From Pseudomonadota bacterium (lineage in GTDB: Bacteria; Pseudomonadota; Gammaproteobacteria; Burkholderiales; Burkholderiaceae_F), in contig JAKANT010000073.1 in NCBI GenBank assembly GCA_021823635.1, positions 1-7,384 of the forward strand: DNA of 7,384 nt, written 5' to 3'. The first letter of the stretch is position 1. Each line of letters starts with the position of its first letter. Both the position numbers and the translations under genes were made by a program. The notes beneath the pieces are model-generated. The model had not been told where the DNA came from. It did not search any database and worked only from the letters and a program-made list of their open reading frames with translations. Shown here piece by piece: positions 1 to 4,492 of this stretch.

Positions 1-2
1 GC

Positions 3-86
3 GCGGTGCGCAAGGTGCACAGCCACTACCACATCCCGATCTCGAACACCGCGGCCGGACTGCTCGCGCTGGCCGCGCTGCACTGA
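3..86 (+). CDS. C-terminal end of an unidentified protein (partial)
   Basis: Only the last 27 codons lie in the window, ending in TGA at 84-86. The peptide runs AVRKVHSHYHIPI and closes with SNTAAGLLALAALH. I infer that this frame is real because 26 of its 27 sense codons end in G or C, like the genes around it, and because it stops 16 bases before the convergent amidohydrolase gene. The tail is alanine/leucine-rich and could be a terminal helix. I do not recognise the family, and too little is visible to propose a function. It converges on the amidohydrolase gene, so it is probably a separate transcription unit. Confidence 0.6.
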   Translation, partial: AVRKVHSHYHIPISNTAAGLLALAALH

Positions 87-89
87 CGC

Positions 90-124
90 GGACGCCGCCG
101 CTTCACGTGGCCGGCGCGGCGTCC
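90..124. terminator. Perfect 9-bp stem-loop at the convergent junction
   Basis: GGACGCCGC (90-98) pairs exactly with GCGGCGTCC (116-124) around a 17-base loop. The loop contains the stop codon of the minus-strand amidohydrolase (103-105), and the stem begins 4 bases after the TGA of the upstream + gene. There is no T-run on either side, so it is not a canonical intrinsic terminator. Its place between converging genes suggests bidirectional termination or 3'-end protection. Confidence 0.4.
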
Positions 125-981
125 AGCCCCAGCAGCCGCATCGCGTTGTCCTTCAGGATCAGCGGCCGCACCTCGGGTTTGAAGCCGGCCTGCTCGAAAT
201 CGTGCAGCCAGCGGTCGGGTGTGATCAGCGGCCAGTCCGAGCCAAACAGCACGCGGTCCTTCAGCAGCGTGTTCGCGTACTGCACCAGTTGCGGCGGGAA
301 ATACTTCGGCGACCAGCCGGACAGGTCGAGCCAAACGTTCGGCTTGTGCATCGCCACCGACAGCGCTTCGTCCTGCCACGGCCACGACGGATGCGCGATC
401 ACGATCTTCATGTCGGGAAACGCGATCGCCACGTCGTCCAGGTGCATCGGGTTGGAGTACTCGAGCCGCAGCCCGCCGCCGCAGCGCATGCCGCTGCCGA
501 TGCCGGAGTGGCCGCTGTGGAAGATGGCCGGCAGCTTGTGCTCGGCCACCACCTCATAGATCGGCCATGCCATCTTGTCGTACGGATAGAAGCCCTGCAC
601 GGTCGGATGGAACTTGAAACCGCGCACGCCGTGTTCGGCGATCAGGCGGCGCGCCTCACGCGCACCCATTTTCCCCTTGTGCGGATCGACGCTGGCGAAC
701 GCGATCATGATGTCTGCGTTGTTGCGCGCCGCCTCGGCGATTTCCTCGTTCGGGATGCGGCGCCGTCCGATCTGCGCCTCCGCGTCGACCGTGAACATCA
801 CGAGGCCGATCTTGCGCTCGCGGTAGTAGGCGATCGTCTCGGCGATCGTCGGCCGGCGGTTGGACCGGAAGTATTTGTCGGCGGCGCGGTCGTATTCCTC
901 GCCGTAGGCGTCGAACGGGTTCCAGCACGACACTTCGGCGTGGGTGTGCACATCGATCGCGATCAGATCGGCGGTTCTCAT
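103..981 (-). CDS. Amidohydrolase-2 family metal-dependent hydrolase/decarboxylase
   Basis: A 292-residue TIM-barrel protein of the amidohydrolase-2 family (COG2159), which includes ACMSD, gamma-resorcylate decarboxylase and 5-carboxyvanillate decarboxylase. Metal-site motifs are in order: DVHTH (His12, His14), GFKFHP (His125), IFHSGH (His155, His158), IAHPSW (His197) and LFGSDWP (Asp249). This matches the HxH...H...H...D pattern of the family, and the length is normal. I chose ATG at 981 because GGGGA (990-994) lies 8 bases upstream; an in-frame TTG at 999 has no good ribosome site. The gene is divergent from the crotonase/feruloyl-CoA synthetase operon, with 154 bases between starts, which suggests co-regulation. 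Family members perform hydrolysis, hydration or C-C cleavage, so an action on a hydroxycinnamate-derived intermediate is plausible, but the substrate cannot be read from the sequence. The protein is probably cytoplasmic, as no signal peptide is seen. Confidence 0.88.
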   Translation of the reverse strand: MRTADLIAIDVHTHAEVSCWNPFDAYGEEYDRAADKYFRSNRRPTIAETIAYYRERKIGLVMFTVDAEAQIGRRRIPNEEIAEAARNNADIMIAFASVDPHKGKMGAREARRLIAEHGVRGFKFHPTVQGFYPYDKMAWPIYEVVAEHKLPAIFHSGHSGIGSGMRCGGGLRLEYSNPMHLDDVAIAFPDMKIVIAHPSWPWQDEALSVAMHKPNVWLDLSGWSPKYFPPQLVQYANTLLKDRVLFGSDWPLITPDRWLHDFEQAGFKPEVRPLILKDNAMRLLGLDAAPAT

Positions 982-1006
982 CGGCGGCGTCCCCGGCAAC
1001 GAATCA

Positions 1007-1021
1007 CTTCACAATCATAAA
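1007..1021. promoter_or_regulatory. Candidate operator CTTCACAATCATAAA overlapping a -10 for the amidohydrolase gene
   Basis: CTTCACAATCATAAA differs at one position from CTTCACAAGCATAAA at 4440-4454 in the other divergent control region. Read on the minus strand it contains TATGAT (1014-1019), a 5/6 match to the -10 consensus, placed to start transcription about 26 bases before the amidohydrolase ATG. No good -35 lies at 17 bases. A repressor bound here would block that start. The assignment to the MarR protein encoded in this window is inference. Confidence 0.45.
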
Positions 1022-1077
1022 TAAAAAAGGAGGCCGTACGCGGTGGCGGCCGCGCGTCTGCCAAGCGAGCAAAGCGG

Positions 1078-1106
1078 TTGTCAAGCGCCGCGCAGCCTCC
1101 TAGACT
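1078..1106 (+). promoter_or_regulatory. Sigma-70-like promoter of the crotonase-feruloyl-CoA synthetase operon
   Basis: TTGTCA (1078-1083, 5/6 to the -35 consensus) and TAGACT (1101-1106, 4/6 to the -10) are separated by exactly 17 bases, so transcription would start near 1112-1114, just upstream of the crotonase ATG at 1136. The -35 is embedded in TTGTCAA, whose complement gives a perfect minus-strand TTGACA (1079-1084). That minus-strand box has only a poor -10, GCAGAC, at 17 bases. Confidence 0.5.
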
Positions 1107-1135
1107 TTTTATTTTGCATAAGTTCTTGCCCTAGT

Positions 1136-1933
1136 ATGAGCGACGCCAACCCGCATCCGGACAATACGCTGCTGGCGCGCGAGCTGGTGGGGCCGGTGCT
1201 GCACCTGCGCCTGAACCGCCCGGCCAAGCGTAATGCCCTGAACGACGCCCTGATCGGTGCCCTGCACGCGGCGTTCGACGACCCGCCGCCGCAGGCGCGC
1301 GCGGCGGTGATCTCGGCCGCCGGCGAGCACTTCTGCGCCGGGCTCGATCTGTCGGAGCTCGCCGAGCGCAGCGTGTTCGAAGGGGTGGAGCACGCGCGCA
1401 TGTGGCATGCGGCGTTCGACCGTATCCAGTTCGGGCGCATTCCGGTCGTGGTGGCGCTACACGGCGCGGTGGTGGGCGGCGGGCTGGAGCTGGCCGCCGC
1501 CGCCCACATCCGTGTCGCCGATAAGACGGCCTTCTACGGGCTGCCCGAGGGCAAGCGCGGGCTGTTCGTCGGTGGCGGCGGCTCGGCGCGCGTGCCGCGG
1601 CTGATCGGGTTCGCGCGTATGACCGACATGATGCTGACCGGGCGCGTGCTCGACGCGCAGGAAGGGCAGGCCTGCGGGCTGTCGCATTACCTGGTCGAGG
1701 AGGGGCAGGCCCTGCAGAAAGCGTTGGAGCTGGCGCAACGCATCGCGAACAACGCGCCGCTGTCGAATTACGCGGTGATCCAGGCGCTGCCGCGCATCGC
1801 CCAGCTGTCGCAGCCCGACGGCCTGTTCATGGAAGCGCTGATGGCGGCGATCAGCCAGGGCGACGAAGCCGCCAAGCAGCGCATGCGCGATTTCCTGGAA
1901 GGGCGCGGCGAAAAGGTGCGTAAACCGTCGTAG
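1136..1933 (+). CDS. Crotonase-fold enoyl-CoA hydratase of the feruloyl-CoA pathway
   Basis: A 265-residue crotonase, normal in length. The first oxyanion-hole segment is HFCAGLDLSEL (65-75), the second is HGAVVGGGLELA (109-120), and GLPEGKRGLFVGGGG (135-149) follows. Glu118 in GGGLELA aligns with the catalytic Glu144 of rat mitochondrial enoyl-CoA hydratase, and Glu138 in LPEG with its Glu164. Both hydratase glutamates are therefore present. The Ser123, Tyr75 and Tyr239 of Pseudomonas hydroxycinnamoyl-CoA hydratase-lyase are not conserved, by my manual alignment. Feruloyl-CoA synthetase follows after 23 bases in the same operon, so the likely substrate is feruloyl- or p-coumaroyl-CoA. I chose ATG 1136 because it gives the usual N-terminus for this subgroup; the in-frame extension back to GTG 1043 loses G/C third positions. 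No clear Shine-Dalgarno precedes 1136. The product may be the beta-hydroxyacyl-CoA or, after retro-aldol cleavage, the benzaldehyde. Confidence 0.9.
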   Translation: MSDANPHPDNTLLARELVGPVLHLRLNRPAKRNALNDALIGALHAAFDDPPPQARAAVISAAGEHFCAGLDLSELAERSVFEGVEHARMWHAAFDRIQFGRIPVVVALHGAVVGGGLELAAAAHIRVADKTAFYGLPEGKRGLFVGGGGSARVPRLIGFARMTDMMLTGRVLDAQEGQACGLSHYLVEEGQALQKALELAQRIANNAPLSNYAVIQALPRIAQLSQPDGLFMEALMAAISQGDEAAKQRMRDFLEGRGEKVRKPS

Positions 1934-1956
1934 GCCGGGGCACGGAGGAGGTGGCG

Positions 1957-3816
1957 ATGCAAAGCGCTGTGCGCTACCGCGAAATCGCGGTCGGCGGCTG
2001 CCTGCAGGCGGACATCGAGACGCGCGCCGACGGCGTGCAAGTGCTGCGCGCGACCACGCCGCTCGAGCCCTACCCCGCGCGCCTGACCGATTGCCTGGAC
2101 CGCTGGGCACAGGAAGCGCCGCAGCGGGTGTTCGTGGCCAAGCGTGAGGCCGGAGGCGACTGGCGCCGCATCACGTACGCCGAAATGCAGGCGCGCGCGC
2201 GCGCCGTCGGCGCCGCGCTGGTCGAGCGCGGGCTGTCGCCCGAGCGGCCGGTGGCGATCCTGTCCGACAACGATCTCGAACACCTGACGCTCGCCTTCGG
2301 GGCCATGTACGCGGGCGTGCCGTATGCGCCGATCTCGCCCGCCTACTCGCTGGTGTCGCGCGACTTCGGGCGCCTGCGTCACATCCTCGCCAAGCTCACG
2401 CCGGGCCTGGTGTTCGCGGCCAATCCGGCCTACGCGGCGGCGATCGAGGCCGTGGTGGCGCCAGACATCGAAGTGGTGCTCGCAGAGGGCACGCTTGCCC
2501 AACGCAAGACCACGCCGTTTTCCGCGCTGCTCGCCGCCACCGCCGGGCCGGCGCTGGCGCAGGCGCACGCGCGGGTGGGGCCGGAGACGATCGCCAAGTT
2601 CCTGTTTACCTCCGGCTCGACCAAGCTGCCGAAAGGGGTCATCAACACGCACCGCATGCTCTGCAGCAACCAGCAGATGCTGCGCCAGTGCCTGGCGTTT
2701 CTGGCGGAGGAGCCGCCGGTACTGGTGGACTGGCTGCCGTGGAACCACACGTTCGGCGGCAACCACAACGTGGGCATCGCCCTCTACAACGGCGGCACGC
2801 TGTACATCGACGAAGGCAGGCCGACCCCGCAGGGCATCGGCGCGACACTGAGGAATCTGCGCGAGATCGCGCCCACGATCTACTTCAACGTGCCGAAGGG
2901 CTTCGAGGAGATTGCGGCCGCGATGGAAAGCGACGACGCGCTGCGGCAGTCGTTGTTCTCGCGCGTCAAGGCGTTTTTCTTCGCCGGCGCGGGCCTGTCG
3001 CAGGCCGTTTGGGACCGGCTCGACTGGCTGGCCGAACGCACGATCGGCATGCGCATCCGCATGCTGACCGGCCTGGGCATGACCGAGACCGCGCCTTCTT
3101 CGATGTTCGCGCTGCGCGCCGACATCAGGTCGGGCCACGTCGGTCTGCCCTGTCCCGGCGTCGAGGCGAAGCTCGTGCCGATCGGAGAGAAGACCGAGGT
3201 GCGCTTCCGCGGCCCCAACGTGATGCCGGGCTACTGGCGCGAGCCGGAACTGACCGCGCAGGCCTTCGACGAGGAAGGCTTCTACCGCACCGGTGACGCG
3301 GTGCGTTGGGTCGATCCCGCCGACCCGCAGCGCGGCCTGCTGTTCGACGGCCGGGTGGCGGAGGATTTCAAGCTGTCTACGGGCACGTTCGTCAGCGTCG
3401 GCCCGTTGCGGGCGCGCGTCGTGACCGAGGGCGCCCCGTACGTGCAGGATGCGGTGATCGCGGCGCCCGATCGCGACGAGGTCGCGGTGCTGCTGTTTCC
3501 GCGCCTGGAGGAATGCCGTCGGCTGGCCGGCCTCGCGCCGCAGGCGCCGTTGGGCGAAGTGTTGCGCAGCGGGCCGGTGCGCGCGTACTTCCAAGACCTG
3601 ATCGACCGCCTCTGGCGTAGCGGCACCGGCAGCTCGAACCGCGTGGCGCGCGCGCTGCTGCTGCAGGAACCGCCTTCGATCGACCGCGGCGAAATCACCG
3701 ACAAGGGCTCGATCAACCAGCGCGCGGTGCTTGCGCATCGCGCGGCGCTGGTCGAGGCGCTGTATCGCGGCGACAGCGACCCGGCGTTGACGTACTTTCC
3801 GCGCCCGTCCGACTGA
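1957..3816 (+). CDS. fcs: Feruloyl-CoA synthetase (hydroxycinnamate-CoA ligase)
   Basis: An ANL-superfamily acyl-adenylating enzyme of 619 residues that activates ferulate, p-coumarate or caffeate with ATP and CoA, the entry step of CoA-dependent hydroxycinnamate degradation. The N-terminal section with PYPARLTDCLDRWA (39-52) and the segment YAPISPAYSLVSRDFG (123-138) are characteristic of bacterial feruloyl-CoA synthases. Core motifs follow: the phosphate loop LFTSGSTKLPKGVINTH (216-232), LPWNHTFGGNHN (260-271), GLGMTET (372-378), RTGD (444-447), FDGRVAEDFKLSTGTFVSVG (463-482) and the C-terminal ITDKGSINQRA (580-590), where Lys583 is the probable adenylation lysine. ATG 1957 is chosen because GGAGGAG (1944-1950) lies 6 bases upstream; the in-frame GTG at 1951 directly abuts that site. 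It is co-transcribed with the crotonase (23-base gap) and converges on the MarR gene, with 5 bases between stop codons. It looks intact. The exact hydroxycinnamate preferred cannot be read from sequence. Confidence 0.95.
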   Translation: MQSAVRYREIAVGGCLQADIETRADGVQVLRATTPLEPYPARLTDCLDRWAQEAPQRVFVAKREAGGDWRRITYAEMQARARAVGAALVERGLSPERPVAILSDNDLEHLTLAFGAMYAGVPYAPISPAYSLVSRDFGRLRHILAKLTPGLVFAANPAYAAAIEAVVAPDIEVVLAEGTLAQRKTTPFSALLAATAGPALAQAHARVGPETIAKFLFTSGSTKLPKGVINTHRMLCSNQQMLRQCLAFLAEEPPVLVDWLPWNHTFGGNHNVGIALYNGGTLYIDEGRPTPQGIGATLRNLREIAPTIYFNVPKGFEEIAAAMESDDALRQSLFSRVKAFFFAGAGLSQAVWDRLDWLAERTIGMRIRMLTGLGMTETAPSSMFALRADIRSGHVGLPCPGVEAKLVPIGEKTEVRFRGPNVMPGYWREPELTAQAFDEEGFYRTGDAVRWVDPADPQRGLLFDGRVAEDFKLSTGTFVSVGPLRARVVTEGAPYVQDAVIAAPDRDEVAVLLFPRLEECRRLAGLAPQAPLGEVLRSGPVRAYFQDLIDRLWRSGTGSSNRVARALLLQEPPSIDRGEITDKGSINQRAVLAHRAALVEALYRGDSDPALTYFPRPSD

Positions 3817-3821
3817 CGCTC

Positions 3822-4322
3822 TCAGGCGTGGCGCAGCCGCGCCACGCGCTGCAAAAGCTCGAACAGCATCGCCCGCTCGCCGGCGCTGAAGTGGCGCAGC
3901 AAGCCCTCCTCCATGCCCTCGGAGGCCGCCAGCGCTTTCTTGGCCAGCGACTCGCCACGCCGCGTCAAGGCCAATTCCTGAGCGCGCGCATCGCGGCGGC
4001 TGCGGCGGCGTTCGATCAGTCCCTTGCCCTCCAACCGCGATAGCAGGTTGGCAAGGTTCGAAGGCGCCGCTCCGAGGGTGCGGCCGAGCTGGCCTTGCGT
4101 GACCGCCGGGTTGGTGGCGAGCAGCACCAGGACCGTGAACTCGACCTGGGTCAGACCGAGCGGCGCGATGCGGCGCCGAAACACGCGCGTGGTCGGGATC
4201 GAGGCCTGCGCCAGGTTGTAGCCGAGCAGCTTCAGCATCGCGCTGTCGTCGAGCGCCGGCGCGCGCGTGCCGCCTTGGCCAGCGCCGCGCTTGCCGCCTG
4301 TGCTCGCATCCCCGCTCGTCAT
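3822..4322 (-). CDS. MarR-family transcriptional regulator, probably hydroxycinnamate-responsive
   Basis: A winged-helix regulator of 166 residues from ATG 4322 (174 if GTG 4346 is used). Counting from the ATG, the helix-turn-helix and wing span about residues 57-123. LTQVEFTVLVLLA leads into TQGQLGRTLGAAPSNLANLL, the recognition-helix region, then RLEGKGLIERRRSRRDARAQ, a basic wing, and LALTRRGE, all standard MarR features. MarR repressors near feruloyl- or coumaroyl-CoA genes (CouR, FerC, HcaR types) usually release DNA on binding the acyl-CoA or acid; that ligand is inferred here from the neighbourhood. The gene sits between fcs and the divergent esterase, so it is well placed to control both. 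Neither possible start has a good Shine-Dalgarno. ATG 4322 is preferred because CATAAT (4330-4335, minus strand) would place the transcript start at about the ATG itself, whereas GTG 4346 lies upstream of that box. Confidence 0.9.
   Translation of the reverse strand: MTSGDASTGGKRGAGQGGTRAPALDDSAMLKLLGYNLAQASIPTTRVFRRRIAPLGLTQVEFTVLVLLATNPAVTQGQLGRTLGAAPSNLANLLSRLEGKGLIERRRSRRDARAQELALTRRGESLAKKALAASEGMEEGLLRHFSAGERAMLFELLQRVARLRHA
3826..3847. terminator. Perfect 9-bp stem-loop between fcs and the MarR gene
   Basis: GCGTGGCGC (3826-3834) and GCGCCACGC (3839-3847) form a perfect stem with a 4-base AGCC loop. It starts 10 bases after the fcs stop and lies within the last codons of the convergent MarR gene. 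No T-run follows on either strand, so the termination role is inferred from position and stability. Confidence 0.45.
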
Positions 4323-4350
4323 CGGCGCGATTATGACGGCCGGCACGGCG

Positions 4351-4365
4351 TTTCACGCCGTGAAG
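4351..4365. promoter_or_regulatory. Inverted repeat TTCAC-gcc-GTGAA upstream of the MarR gene
   Basis: TTTCACGCCGTGAAG contains two perfect half-sites, TTCAC (4352-4356) and GTGAA (4360-4364), around a 3-base spacer. It lies at about the -35 position relative to the minus-strand CATAAT at 4330-4335, where a bound regulator would compete with RNA polymerase. Its size fits a MarR dimer site, suggesting autoregulation. Confidence 0.45.
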
Positions 4366-4389
4366 CAAACTGCGCGCGCGCGGCGGCTC

Positions 4390-4403
4390 TTTCTCAAGTG
4401 AAA
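4390..4403. promoter_or_regulatory. Imperfect palindrome TTTCTCAAGTGAAA
   Basis: This 14-base element has TTTC/GAAA ends and matches its reverse complement at 10 of 14 positions. It lies 3 bases upstream of the TTGACG -35 of the esterase promoter. Its right half, GTGAA, is shared with the repeat at 4351-4365, and TTCTCAAG resembles TTCACAAG at 4441-4448. It is a candidate second regulator site in the divergent region. Confidence 0.4.
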
Positions 4404-4406
4404 CGG

Positions 4407-4435
4407 TTGACGCAACTTCCCAGGCGGCGTAGCGT
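4407..4435 (+). promoter_or_regulatory. Candidate sigma-70 promoter of the tannase-family esterase gene
   Basis: TTGACG (4407-4412, 5/6 to the -35 consensus) is followed after 17 bases by TAGCGT (4430-4435), a weak 3/6 -10. Transcription would begin near 4441-4443, inside the candidate operator at 4440-4455. The poor -10 makes the call tentative. Confidence 0.35.
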
Positions 4436-4439
4436 TTTG

Positions 4440-4455
4440 CTTCACAAGCATAAAG
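4440..4455. promoter_or_regulatory. Candidate operator CTTCACAAGCATAAAG at the esterase transcription start
   Basis: This is nearly identical to CTTCACAATCATAAA at 1007-1021 in the other divergent region and is an imperfect palindrome with CTT/AAG ends. It overlaps the predicted + strand start site, and its minus strand contains TATGCT (4447-4452), a possible distal -10 for the MarR gene. A repressor here could silence both directions. Confidence 0.45.
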
Positions 4456-4457
4456 AC

Positions 4458-4474
4458 CGGCCGCAGCACGGCCG
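4458..4474 (+). other. Stem-loop in the esterase 5' leader
   Basis: CGGCCG (4458-4463) and CGGCCG (4469-4474) can pair as a 6-bp stem with loop CAGCA. It ends 6 bases before the GAGGAG ribosome site (4481-4486), so it leaves that site open and might shield the leader. Because CGGCCG is itself palindromic and the region is GC-rich, chance is a real alternative. Confidence 0.25.
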
Positions 4475-4492
4475 CATTTCGAGGAGACCACG

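Noticed and set aside
982..999. TTG start at 999 for the amidohydrolase
   Set aside because: The six extra residues have no ribosome site before them, whereas ATG 981 has GGGGA at good spacing and gives a normal family N-terminus.
1043..1135. GTG start at 1043 with an excellent AAGGAGG (1027-1033) 9 bases upstream, adding 31 residues to the crotonase
   Set aside because: The extension loses G/C third-position preference, contains the likely promoter at 1078-1106, and is not expected for this crotonase subgroup. The good ribosome-site match is probably accidental.
1951..1956. GTG start at 1951 for fcs
   Set aside because: It directly abuts the GGAGGAG ribosome site; ATG 1957 has the proper 6-base spacing.
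2191..2204. (GC)7 tract, with similar runs at 4372-4382 and 6127-6140, as Z-DNA or simple repeats
   Set aside because: Two lie inside conserved coding sequence and all are expected in such GC-rich DNA; nothing suggests function.
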